Assembly: GCF_002113125.1 (NCBI RefSeq)
Contig: NZ_NEJP01000027.1
Location: 1 to 64,000, forward strand
Source of the DNA: Pseudomonas sp. B20(2017)
Lineage (GTDB): Bacteria > Pseudomonadota > Gammaproteobacteria > Pseudomonadales > Pseudomonadaceae
Direction: 5' to 3'
Length of the DNA stretch: 64,000 nucleotides
Part shown: piece by piece, positions 16,210 to 24,674 of the stretch
Layout of the letters: the number at the start of each line of letters is the position of its first letter
Numbering within the stretch: position 1 is the first letter of the stretch
Translations under genes and position numbers: made by a program
The notes under the pieces: generated by a model
Database searches by the model: none
Seen by the model: the letters and a program-made list of their open reading frames with translations, nothing else
Told to the model about the DNA's origin: nothing

Positions 16210-16953
16210 ATGAGCGTTATCGTGATTACCGGTGGCAGCCGTGGCATTGGCGCCAGTACCGCCGAACACTGTGCCCGCCTCGGGATGGGCGTCATCCTGA
16301 CCTACAAGAGCAATGCCGATGCAGCCGCCGCTGTCGTGCAGCGGATTCAGTCGTCGGGCGGCACAGCCGTGGCGCTTGAGCTGGACGTTGCGGATGTCAG
16401 TCAATTCGACCGTTTCCGTGATGCCGTAAGACATAACCTCGACAGCCTCTGGGGCGTGGCTACGCTGGCTGGACTGGTCAACAACGCGGGCCATGGCTTG
16501 TTCAATCCGCTGGCAGCCGTCACCGAGGCACAGTTCGACGGTTTGTTGAACGTTCATCTCAAAGGCCCGTTTTTCCTCACGCAAACCTTGTTGCCGCTGA
16601 TGGGCGAGGGCGCCAGCATCGTCAACCTGACCAGCGCCACCACCCGGGTCGCTACCGCCGGGGTTGCGCCGTATGCAGCGTTCAAGGGCGGGCTCGAGGT
16701 GTTGACCCGCTACATGGCCAAGGAGTTCGCGGACCGGCGCATACGGGCCAACGCTGTTTCGCCGGGAGCGATCCGAACCGAGCTGGGCGGTGGTTTGAAC
16801 GACGAATTCGAGGCATTGCTCGCCTCGCAAACGGCTCTGGGCCGGGTTGGCGAACCGCAGGATGTTGCGCGCGTCATCGCCATGTTGCTGTCCGAGGAGG
16901 GCGGCTGGATCAACGCCCAATCCATCGAAGTCGCGGGCGGCTATTTCATTTGA
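16210..16953 (+). CDS. SDR family oxidoreductase
   Basis: 247 residues from MSVIVITGGS, after a GGAG site. The Rossmann motif TGGSRGIG, the NNAG motif and the catalytic Y-A-A-F-K are present, as is a Ser in LTSATT. Classic short-chain dehydrogenase, NADP(H)-type by the Arg in the glycine loop. First gene of a four-gene operon. Confidence 0.85.
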   Translation: MSVIVITGGSRGIGASTAEHCARLGMGVILTYKSNADAAAAVVQRIQSSGGTAVALELDVADVSQFDRFRDAVRHNLDSLWGVATLAGLVNNAGHGLFNPLAAVTEAQFDGLLNVHLKGPFFLTQTLLPLMGEGASIVNLTSATTRVATAGVAPYAAFKGGLEVLTRYMAKEFADRRIRANAVSPGAIRTELGGGLNDEFEALLASQTALGRVGEPQDVARVIAMLLSEEGGWINAQSIEVAGGYFI

Positions 16954-16968
16954 ATGCGAGGTGGCTCC

Positions 16969-17370
16969 ATGCTTGATTACATCTTTTTGTCAGTCAGCGA
17001 CATCGAACGCTCCATTGATTTCTACACCGCAGCACTGACCCCGCTGGGCATTACCGCAAGGCTTGATTACGACGGCAAGGACGGCCCGCCCGGCCATCCG
17101 GATCTGAAAGGTTTCGGTGCCCATGGCCGGATGTTTTTCTGGTTGCGCGCAGGCGTGGTAGAGGGGCGGGCGGTGCATGTCGGGTTTGTCGCCAACAGCA
17201 AGGCCGAAGTGAACGCAGCTTACGCGGCGGCAATCAACAGTGGCGCTGTCGATAACGGCGCTCCGGGCGCACGTCTGCATTACGACCCCGATTACTACGC
17301 TGCCAACGTCCTCGATCCGGACGGTTACAGCCTCGAATTCGTCTTCAAAAAATGGCAGCACGGCCAATGA
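16969..17370 (+). CDS. VOC (glyoxalase/bleomycin-resistance fold) protein
   Basis: 133 residues from MLDYIFLSVSD, chosen because GCGAGGTGG precedes it; an in-frame ATG five codons earlier lacks a site. Two beta-alpha-beta-beta-beta modules with candidate metal ligands His (AVHVGFVA) and the final glutamate in GYSLEFVFK. Single-domain VOC proteins of this type are glyoxalases, dioxygenases or isomerases. The stop overlaps the next start (ATGA), so they are coupled. Confidence 0.8.
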   Translation: MLDYIFLSVSDIERSIDFYTAALTPLGITARLDYDGKDGPPGHPDLKGFGAHGRMFFWLRAGVVEGRAVHVGFVANSKAEVNAAYAAAINSGAVDNGAPGARLHYDPDYYAANVLDPDGYSLEFVFKKWQHGQ

Positions 17371-18344
17371 GCACACTGATGATCTACGGCGCGACCGGGT
17401 ACACCGGGCGCATGGCGGCCGAACATGCCAAGGCACAGGGTCTGGATCTGGTCATCGCTGGGCGCACGGCCGAAAAGCTCGAGTCGCTTGCAGCACAACT
17501 GGATGTGCCTTTTCGGGTGTTCAAACCCGATGAACAGGCCGCACAAGCCCTGGAGGGCATCGCGGTACTGCTGAATTTCGCGGGCCCGTTCGCCCAGACG
17601 GCAGACGCCTTGATGCAGGCGTGCATCCAGGCCGGTGTCGACTATCTGGACATCACTGCGGAGATCAATGTCTATCGGCGCGCCGAGCAGCTGGGTGCTC
17701 AAGCCGCCAGTGCGAACGTGATGTTGCTGCCCGGCGTTGGCTGGGATGTGGTGCCGACCGATTGTCTGGCGATGCATGTCGCTCGGCGGGTGCCGCAGCC
17801 GCGTTCATTGAAAATCGCCTTGCAGGTCGCGGGTTCGATGTCGCGCGGATCGGCCCTGAGTGTCGGCGAAATCATTGGTGCAGGCCTGTTGATGCGGGTC
17901 GATGGACAACTGGTCGCAACGCCTGACGCACAGCCCCGTCACTTCGATTTTGGCAACGGGCCGGTGCTCTGCGCACCGCTGTCATTCGGTGACCTGGTGA
18001 CCGGCTGGCAGTCCACCGGCATTCCCGATATCGCCATGTTCGTGCATATCAGCGGTGACGCGTTCCCGGACGGCGATCTGTCGCAACTGCCCGACGGCCC
18101 GAGCGTCGAACAGCGCGAGGTACATCGCGCCCGAGCGGTGGCTGAAGTCAGCGGCGCCAACGGCAGCGTCGCACGCTCGGTGATCGAAACCGTCAACGGC
18201 TACACCTACACACCGCTCGCGGCTGTCGAAGCCGCGCGTCGAGTGTTGAGCGGGGAGCGACGACCGGGTTTTGAAACGCCGGCCCGGGTGTTCGGCATCG
18301 GGTTCGCCGAAAGCATTGCAGGCACAACCGTTACTGATTTCTGA
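17367..18344 (+). CDS. saccharopine-dehydrogenase-like NAD(P)-binding protein
   Basis: 325 residues from the ATG of the ATGA overlap with the VOC gene. The N-terminal Rossmann fold begins MIYGATGYTGRMAAEHA (GxxGxxG). Then follow the trans-acting saccharopine reductase features LNFAGPFAQTADALMQACI and GVDYLDITAE. The C-terminal domain is less conserved. The family includes enoyl and saccharopine reductases of unknown substrate. Context suggests one step of a small-molecule pathway with the SDR and VOC proteins. Confidence 0.8.
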   Translation: MSTLMIYGATGYTGRMAAEHAKAQGLDLVIAGRTAEKLESLAAQLDVPFRVFKPDEQAAQALEGIAVLLNFAGPFAQTADALMQACIQAGVDYLDITAEINVYRRAEQLGAQAASANVMLLPGVGWDVVPTDCLAMHVARRVPQPRSLKIALQVAGSMSRGSALSVGEIIGAGLLMRVDGQLVATPDAQPRHFDFGNGPVLCAPLSFGDLVTGWQSTGIPDIAMFVHISGDAFPDGDLSQLPDGPSVEQREVHRARAVAEVSGANGSVARSVIETVNGYTYTPLAAVEAARRVLSGERRPGFETPARVFGIGFAESIAGTTVTDF

Positions 18345-18410
18345 AACGCGAGTCCGCTTCGGCCCGCGCCTGGCGAAATCCTCAAGCTCACTTCACCTAA
18401 GGCTTCAAAT

Positions 18411-18875
18411 ATGTCATCCACACAGTTGCAGGACACCGCAGACAAACTTGCGGTGGTTGAAACGCTGTACCGGTTTGCCGCCGGAATCGATCTGCGCGAC
18501 GAAGTATTGCTGGCTTCGGCGTTTACCGAAGATGCGATTTCCGACTTCCGGCCTGCCGCTGCAAAGGCCGGGTTCGAATACCCTGTTCTACAGGGGCGCC
18601 AGACCATCGTGGCGGCGCTTTCAGGTTCACTTGCCGGCATCGACACAACGCACTCTGTCAGTAATCCGCGAGTCAGCGTCGTTGGCGATCGGGCGCAGGT
18701 TGATGCACTCGTGGAAGCCCAGCACGTGCCGCAAAGTGATCACTCACGGCACTACCTGATGAAAAACCGTTACGACGTAAAACTGGTGCGGGCAGGCGAC
18801 GCCTGGCTGATTCAAAGCGTCACGGTTGACAATGTGTGGCGCACGGGCGACCCCGGGGTGCTCTCCGGCGTTTAA
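18411..18875 (+). CDS. SnoaL/NTF2-like protein
   Basis: 154 residues. Cone-shaped NTF2-like fold expected from the pattern: N-terminal helix DKLAVVETLYRFAAGIDLRD, then LASAFTEDAISDF, then strands ending LVRAGDAWLIQSVTVDNVW. This SnoaL_4 group includes isomerases, cyclases and dehydratases, often with His/Asp pairs; D and H residues are present (TTHSVSN). Last gene of the operon, 66 bp after the reductase. Confidence 0.75.
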   Translation: MSSTQLQDTADKLAVVETLYRFAAGIDLRDEVLLASAFTEDAISDFRPAAAKAGFEYPVLQGRQTIVAALSGSLAGIDTTHSVSNPRVSVVGDRAQVDALVEAQHVPQSDHSRHYLMKNRYDVKLVRAGDAWLIQSVTVDNVWRTGDPGVLSGV

Positions 18876-18989
18876 CCGGATTTGCGAGCCGGTTAGCGTG
18901 AAGGCTTGATTGAGCGTAAGGTTTCGCCTGTCTCTGCGCCGGCTGATTCAGCTGTTATCATTCAAGCCTTTACAGCCGGGTAGATGACC

Positions 18990-19154
18990 ATGAACCGCCA
19001 GAAGAAACTGCAGCAACTCTTCAAGGAAAAATCCAGAAAGGCCAACGCCAAACTGGCACCCAAGAGCAACAAGCCGAAGTACATCAGCAAGGCGGATCGT
19101 CTGAAACTGGCGGCCGAGGCCGCTCCCGAGACAGTGGACACAACTGAGTCCTGA
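18990..19154 (+). CDS. DUF2986 small basic protein
   Basis: 54 residues, MNRQKKLQQL to TTES. Rich in Lys and Ala with the block KPKYISKADR. The DUF2986 family in gammaproteobacteria has the same layout: MNR-KK at the start, a KKANAKL segment, then KP-YISKA-R. Function unknown; basic enough to bind RNA or ribosomes. An in-frame ATG also occurs two codons upstream. Not linked to the adjacent genes. Confidence 0.75.
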   Translation: MNRQKKLQQLFKEKSRKANAKLAPKSNKPKYISKADRLKLAAEAAPETVDTTES

Positions 19155-19182
19155 TCAGGCAGGAACAGCGCAGCGCTTCCCC

Positions 19183-21573
19183 TCAGCCAGCCGGCTGTGC
19201 AGGCTTGGCCAGCTCGATCCCCGCCGCCCCCAGCCGCTTGAGAATCTCGAACAGCAAATCACTCTTGGTCGTCCCGACAATCCTCGGGCTCGCCACATAC
19301 CCGGTCACCGTCAACGTAATCCCGTCCGGCGTCAGCTTGCTGAAGCGCACGAACGGTGCCGGTTTTTCGAGGATGGTTTCGTGTTCGTTGTAGGTGTCGA
19401 GCAGCAGGCTCTTGACCTGTTCGGGATCGATATCCAGCGGGAACATCAGCTCCAGTGTCGCCACGCCCTGGGCGCTGCCACCCAGCGTGACGTTACGCAG
19501 GTTCTGCGAGATCAGTTGCGAGTTGGGCACGATCACGATCGAGCGGTCGCTGAGCTGGATTTCGGTGGCGCGCACGTTGATCCGGCGGATGTCGCCCTCT
19601 ACGCCGCTGATGCTGATCAGGTCGCCGACCTTGACCGGGCGTTCGGTGAGCAGGATCAGCCCGGAGACGAAGTTCTTCACGATCTCCTGCAAGCCGAAGC
19701 CGATGCCCACCGACAGGGCGCTGACGATCCACGCCAGGTTGGTCCATTGCACGCCCAGCGATGACAGGGTCAGCAGGATCACCACCGCATAACCGATGTT
19801 CGAAAACAGCGTGCTGAGCGAAGCGCACATGCCCGGGTCCATGTCGGTCTTGGGCAGAAACTCGTTGTCGAGCCAGCGGCGCAGGGCGCGGATCAGGTAG
19901 ATGCCGATCAGCAGCGCCAGCACGGCGTTGAGCAAGTGGCCGGGGACGATGTTCAGCTTGCGCAGACCGGCGCCGCCGAGGATCGTGCCGATGTTGTTGG
20001 CCAGTTGGCCGAGTGTGGTGCCGATCCCGCCGACAAACAGCGTGATGACCGCCAGCAGCAACAGCGCGGCCCGACCGAAACCGGCCAGCAGGGTCGAGGC
20101 TTGTTCGAGTCGCTGGTCGCCGACGCCCAACAGTTGTTTCAGCGCCTTGCCGCTGGAGTGGCGGGGCGAGAAGAAGTACTCGCAGCTGTCCTTGAGCAGT
20201 TGCATCAGCAGGTAAAACCCGGAAAACACGATGAACGCCCACACCAGTTCGTAGGTGATGAACCGCGCCAGCGACACATACCCGGTCAGCAGGGCGCCGA
20301 ACGACAGCACCATCGCCAGGGTGGCGATGGTGTAAACCACGCCGGCGAAGGTGTTGCCCGCCACTTGGGTGTCACCGGCTGCGGCCAGTGTTTTGCGCAC
20401 CCTGCCGACGCGCAGCAGCAGCGTGGTGACGATGCCCAGCACCGCCAGCGCAATGATGCCTCTGCCTGCGAGCACGATCTGACTGCTCATGCCGGCGGCA
20501 TTGCTGACTTGCACTGCCGTCACCAGCACCAGCAGCGTCGCGGCGAGAATCCGCGCGTAGGGATGTAGCGCGAGCGCCACCGGGTCAGCCACCGCCGGCA
20601 GTCGCCAGGACGGATGCTCGGTCGAGAGCAACGCGCGGCTGAGCCCTGTGATCAGCACGCAGGCATAAACCACTTTCCCGAACTCATCGGAAAATGTCGC
20701 CAGCATCGGCGGCAACGGCACGTGACGAGTGCAGGCGTAATACAGCAATTGCAGGGCGATGGCGGTGGTCGCGAGTGTCGCCAGGGCCGAGGCGAACGCC
20801 AGCGAACTGCGGCGCAGCCGGCCCTCCGGCATGCGGTGAATGCATACCCACGCCAGCCAGCGGTCGGCCAGCCGCCGACCCAGCGTCCAGACGACAAAGG
20901 CCAGTACCACCAGCAGGGCGGTGTAAAGGCGCTGACTCGGTTGCCAGGCTTGCGCGCCGGTCTGTTGCACCTGATCGACGAAAAGCCTCAGACGCTGGCG
21001 ATCATCTGCCGACGGATTGACAAGGGGAGCCCAAAAGCCGGGATTCAGAATGCTGTGGGTGCTGAGCGTCAGTTCGCTTTCGAGCAACGTGCGGCGGATA
21101 CCGGCGATCTGTGTGATCAGGTCTGTGGCGCTCTGTTTGAGTGTCGCCAGATTCTTCAGCGCAGTATCGACTTTGGTTTTCTGCTCGATCAACGCCGCCC
21201 GTTGCGCCGCGATATCGGCTTGTTCGGCGGCGACCGCTTCGGCCGGAGCGGCGCCGAGCACACCCAACTGTACGGTCAGTTGCGCCTGCTGAGGCAGCAG
21301 CGAGGCCGACAGCCGATCGATGTCCAGAATGAACGTCTGCACCCGATCCTGCGGGCCTTCGAGCTGGTTGTAGTTGTTGGCGGACGATATCTGCTGCTTG
21401 AGGCCGTCGAGGCGCAGTTGAAGGGCTTGCAGATCGCTTTGCGTGACGCCGGGGAGCGGGGCACTGGTACTGACGTCCGGGGTGCCGGACAAATCGGCGG
21501 CCGACGCCGCCACCAAGCCCGAGCCGAACAGGATCAAGGCGATTAACATCAATGACTTCAATGCATTGCGCAT
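19183..21573 (-). CDS. mechanosensitive ion channel, large MscS family (DUF3772 type)
   Basis: 796 residues from MRNALKSLML. Signal peptide (1 to about 28), periplasmic helical region rich in Gln/Leu (30-200) including the DUF3772 segment (LLPQQAQLTVQLGVLGAAPA), about ten membrane spans, then the MscS core: pore helix and cytoplasmic beta domain at about 615-700 (VSALSVGIGFGLQEIVKNFV; PVKVGDLISISGVEGDIRRI; VPNSQLISQNLRN). It releases solutes under hypo-osmotic stress. The same frame stays open for 1.8 kb further upstream, antisense to the cusC gene, but that extension is spurious. Confidence 0.85.
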   Translation of the reverse strand: MRNALKSLMLIALILFGSGLVAASAADLSGTPDVSTSAPLPGVTQSDLQALQLRLDGLKQQISSANNYNQLEGPQDRVQTFILDIDRLSASLLPQQAQLTVQLGVLGAAPAEAVAAEQADIAAQRAALIEQKTKVDTALKNLATLKQSATDLITQIAGIRRTLLESELTLSTHSILNPGFWAPLVNPSADDRQRLRLFVDQVQQTGAQAWQPSQRLYTALLVVLAFVVWTLGRRLADRWLAWVCIHRMPEGRLRRSSLAFASALATLATTAIALQLLYYACTRHVPLPPMLATFSDEFGKVVYACVLITGLSRALLSTEHPSWRLPAVADPVALALHPYARILAATLLVLVTAVQVSNAAGMSSQIVLAGRGIIALAVLGIVTTLLLRVGRVRKTLAAAGDTQVAGNTFAGVVYTIATLAMVLSFGALLTGYVSLARFITYELVWAFIVFSGFYLLMQLLKDSCEYFFSPRHSSGKALKQLLGVGDQRLEQASTLLAGFGRAALLLLAVITLFVGGIGTTLGQLANNIGTILGGAGLRKLNIVPGHLLNAVLALLIGIYLIRALRRWLDNEFLPKTDMDPGMCASLSTLFSNIGYAVVILLTLSSLGVQWTNLAWIVSALSVGIGFGLQEIVKNFVSGLILLTERPVKVGDLISISGVEGDIRRINVRATEIQLSDRSIVIVPNSQLISQNLRNVTLGGSAQGVATLELMFPLDIDPEQVKSLLLDTYNEHETILEKPAPFVRFSKLTPDGITLTVTGYVASPRIVGTTKSDLLFEILKRLGAAGIELAKPAQPAG

Positions 21574-21732
21574 GGGGGCTGGCCGGTTCCGGTTGATCAC
21601 ACAAACATTGAGGTTAGGTGATCGGGCGCCTGCTGCATCATTTTCTGCTGCTAATCCTGGCTTAATGCGTGTCCGGTGAGATCGCCGGGCAGCCCATTGT
21701 GGGCGCCCGTTTTCACAACTAGACTCCCGGCC

Positions 21733-22074
21733 ATGAAACGCTATCTGCGGTTTTGTCTCGTTTTCCTGATCAGCCTGGCGCTTCCCCTCAGCGGGATGGC
21801 GGGTGTGCAGGCACCGACAGAACCCTGCCCGATGCAAGCCATGGGCATGGCGATGATGGACGGCATGAACATGGATTGCTGCCAGGACATGAAAAGTCCT
21901 GTCGACCATGGTTCCCCCTGCAAACCCGGCCAGGAGTGCAAGACCGGCGGTCTGCTGCAAGTCGCGATCCTCAAGCCGCCCGTTACCGTGTTCAGTCCCG
22001 TCACGCATTCGTTCTTCAGTGATTCCCTCCCCGTAGCGGCCCCGTCCGGGGTCTGGCGACCGCCCCGCATCTGA
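21733..22074 (+). CDS. exported Met/Cys-rich protein at the head of the copper operon
   Basis: 113 residues. Signal peptide MKRYLRFCLV to GMAGVQA. The centre is packed with metal-binding residues: PCPMQAMGMAMMDGMNMDCC, then MKSPVDHGSPCKPGQECK. The Met/Cys/His clusters resemble periplasmic copper-binding proteins, so it may buffer or deliver Cu(I). It lies 99 bp before the outer-membrane channel gene of the cus operon and on the same strand. The C-terminal half has no recognised motif. Assignment to copper rests on composition and position. Confidence 0.7.
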   Translation: MKRYLRFCLVFLISLALPLSGMAGVQAPTEPCPMQAMGMAMMDGMNMDCCQDMKSPVDHGSPCKPGQECKTGGLLQVAILKPPVTVFSPVTHSFFSDSLPVAAPSGVWRPPRI

Positions 22075-22173
22075 TTCCTGTCTCCCCTTGAAGCTCATTC
22101 CGCCCTGGCGGAGTGATTTGGCTGTGCGCGTGTTTTTCGCCGCGCGCAGTGGACGATCACAGGAATCGTAAAC

Positions 22174-23430
22174 ATGACATTCAAGTGCAATTGCTCGGGT
22201 TGGCCTCTGGTGGCTGGCCTTGCGGCAAGCGTGCTCGCGTGGCCGGGTTTGGCCGCCGCGCTGACACTCGATGACGCGCTGCGGCTGGCCGAAAACAATG
22301 CGCCGTCGCTGACCGCACAAGATCAGAAAATCCAGGCTGCCAGCAGCGCGGCCATTCCGGCGGGCGAGTTGCCCGATCCCAAGCTGTTGCTCGGTTTGCA
22401 GAACTACCCCGTGGGCGGCCCGGATCGCTGGAGCGTCGATCAGGATTTCATGACCATGCAGATGGTCGGTTACCGGCAGGAGATGCCCAACGCAGACAAA
22501 CGCAAGGCGCGCATCGAAGTTGCCGACGCCGCCATCGAGCGCGCGGCTGCCGAGCGACGCGTCGAGCGCTTGAAGGTCCGCCAGGCGACGGCGCTGGCGT
22601 GGATCAGCGGCTATTCGGTCGAGCGCAAAGAGGCGTTGTTCCAGGACCTCTTCAAGGAAAACCGTCTGCTGAGCGAGACCGTCCGGGCGCAGATTGCCGG
22701 TGGCCGCGCGCAACCTGCTGACGCGGTGACACCGAAGCAGGAAGCGGCCCGACTCGCCGAGCAACAGGACAATCTGACCCTTGAACGCACCCAAGCCCGA
22801 GCCGCGCTGAAACGCTGGATCGGCGCCGCCGCTAACGACAAGCCCGAGGGCGGTTTGCCCGCGTGGCCGGTCGATGCCTCGACCTTCAATCATCAGCTGC
22901 AACACCATCCTGAACTGGCCGCTTTCGCCCCCATGACCCGCGAAGCCGAGGCCAAGGTGCAAGAGGCAGTGTCCGAGAAAAAGTCCGACTGGAGCTGGGA
23001 AGTGGATTACCAGCATCGTGGCCGTGAGTTTGGCGACATGGTCAGCGTGCAGTTTTCCTGGGATCTGCCGTTGTTTCCCAAGACGCGCCAGAACCCGAAA
23101 ATCGCTGCCAGACAGGCCGAACTCATCCAACTGCAAGCCGAGCGCGAAGCCCTGTCCCGCGAGCACACCGAGCAACTGGAAAACCAGTTGGCCGACTACC
23201 AGCGCCTCGAACGGGCCGTGCGCCGCACCGAGGAAAGCCTGGTGCCGCTGGCCAGAGAGAAAGTCGATCTGAGCCTGGCCAGTTATCGCGCCGGCCAGGG
23301 CGATTTGAATGCGGTGGTCAACGCCCGCCGCGAACTCATCGAGGCTCGCCTCAAACAGATCGACATGGAAGAACAGCGCGCGCTGACCGCTGCGCGCCTG
23401 CATTTCGCTTATGGGGAGACCAGCCTGTGA
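22174..23430 (+). CDS. cusC: outer-membrane efflux channel, CusC/TolC type
   Basis: 418 residues. Cleavable signal peptide, then TLDDALRLAENNAPSLTAQD and long alpha-helical hairpins of the OEP family (AIERAAAERRVERLKVRQAT; LIQLQAEREALSREHTEQLE). No lipobox is evident, unlike E. coli CusC. It forms the trimeric exit duct for the pump. The next gene starts inside its stop (GTGA), so translation is coupled. Together with the following three genes it makes a full CusCBAF system. Confidence 0.85.
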   Translation: MTFKCNCSGWPLVAGLAASVLAWPGLAAALTLDDALRLAENNAPSLTAQDQKIQAASSAAIPAGELPDPKLLLGLQNYPVGGPDRWSVDQDFMTMQMVGYRQEMPNADKRKARIEVADAAIERAAAERRVERLKVRQATALAWISGYSVERKEALFQDLFKENRLLSETVRAQIAGGRAQPADAVTPKQEAARLAEQQDNLTLERTQARAALKRWIGAAANDKPEGGLPAWPVDASTFNHQLQHHPELAAFAPMTREAEAKVQEAVSEKKSDWSWEVDYQHRGREFGDMVSVQFSWDLPLFPKTRQNPKIAARQAELIQLQAEREALSREHTEQLENQLADYQRLERAVRRTEESLVPLAREKVDLSLASYRAGQGDLNAVVNARRELIEARLKQIDMEEQRALTAARLHFAYGETSL

Positions 23431-24674
23431 ATTTTCAAAAATGGAACGGCGTGTGGCTGGCCGGCCTTGCGCTGGCGGTGGGCGTGGGTGGCGGTTACGG
23501 ATTGGCCTATCATCGAATGAATGATTTAACGGCTTCAGCCCCGGCGCCGAGCACTGCGCCCAAAGCCTTGTACTGGTACGACCCGATGTACCCGCAGCAA
23601 AGGTTCGACAAACCGGGCAAGTCTCCCTTCATGGATATGCAACTGGTGCCCCGATACGCCAGCGGCGGCGAAGATAATGCGACCGTCAGCATCGATCCGG
23701 GGCTGAGTCAGAACCTCGGCCTGCGTGTGGCGCCGGTCAGTCGCGGCGCCTTCATGTCGAGCCTGGATGTGAGCGGCGTGCTGGCATTCAACGAGCGCGA
23801 TGTCGCGGTGATCCAGGCGCGTACCAACGGGTTTGTCGAGCGGGTCTACGCCCGTGCGCCGGGGGACGTGCTCACGACTGGCGCGGCGTTGGCAGACATC
23901 CTCGTGCCGGAATGGACGGCGGCCCAGAGCGAGTTTCTGGCGCTCAGGCGCAGCGGTGATGCCGACCTGATCGCGGCGGCGCGCCAGCGGTTGCGGCTGA
24001 CCGGGATGCCCTCAAGCCTGATCGCTCAAGTGGAGCGCAGCGGCAAGGTGCAGCCCGAACTGACGGTCACCAGCCCTTTGGGCGGTGTACTGCAAGAACT
24101 CGACGTGCGGGTGGGCATGACCGTGGCGAGCGGTGAAACCCTGGCGCGGGTCAACGGGCTGAACAGCGTCTGGCTCGCCGTGGCGGTGCCGGAATCGCAG
24201 ACCGGTTCGGTTGCCGTGGGCCAGGCCGTTGAAGCGCGCCTGCCGGCCTTTCCCGGCCGGGTGTTCAACGGAACTGTCAGCGCGATTCTGCCGGACACCA
24301 ACGCGGACAGCCGCACCCTGCGCGTGCGGGTCGAACTGGCCAATGTCGATGGCAGCTTACGGCCGGGGATGACGGCACAAGTGCGGCTGAACCGATCGAC
24401 CGGGCAGAGTCAATTGTGGGTGCCGAGTGAAGCCGTGATCCGCACCGGCAAGCGCGCCTTGGTCATGCTCGCCGAAGACGCGGGGCACTTTCGCCCGGTG
24501 GAGGTACGCCTTGGCCAGGAAGGTGACGACAAAACGATGATCCTCGACGGCCTGGCAGAGGGGCAGAGCGTCGTGACGTCCGGCCAGTTCCTGCTCGATT
24601 CCGAGGCCAGTCTCAAGGGCATCGTCGCCGAGCCGCTTGAAACAGACGGGAACGTTTCGGGGAGTCAGCCATGA
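23427..24674 (+). CDS. cusB: periplasmic adaptor of copper/silver RND pump
   Basis: 415 residues, GTG start in the GTGA overlap. N-terminal membrane anchor or signal (WLAGLALAVGVGGGYGLAY), then the heavy-metal-binding motif YWYDPMYPQQRF with KSPFMDMQLVPRY (about 48-77), typical of metal-specific adaptors. Lipoyl/barrel domains follow (LDVSGVLAFNERDVAVIQAR; LDVRVGMTVASGETLARVNG). It joins the inner pump to the outer channel and receives metal from CusF. Stop overlaps the next ATG. Confidence 0.85.
   Translation: MNFQKWNGVWLAGLALAVGVGGGYGLAYHRMNDLTASAPAPSTAPKALYWYDPMYPQQRFDKPGKSPFMDMQLVPRYASGGEDNATVSIDPGLSQNLGLRVAPVSRGAFMSSLDVSGVLAFNERDVAVIQARTNGFVERVYARAPGDVLTTGAALADILVPEWTAAQSEFLALRRSGDADLIAAARQRLRLTGMPSSLIAQVERSGKVQPELTVTSPLGGVLQELDVRVGMTVASGETLARVNGLNSVWLAVAVPESQTGSVAVGQAVEARLPAFPGRVFNGTVSAILPDTNADSRTLRVRVELANVDGSLRPGMTAQVRLNRSTGQSQLWVPSEAVIRTGKRALVMLAEDAGHFRPVEVRLGQEGDDKTMILDGLAEGQSVVTSGQFLLDSEASLKGIVAEPLETDGNVSGSQP

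Noticed and set aside
21574..23403. Continuation of the mechanosensitive channel frame to a 1406-residue protein.
   Set aside because: It runs antisense through the signal peptide and helices of the clearly real cusC gene, and a proper signal peptide begins at 21573.
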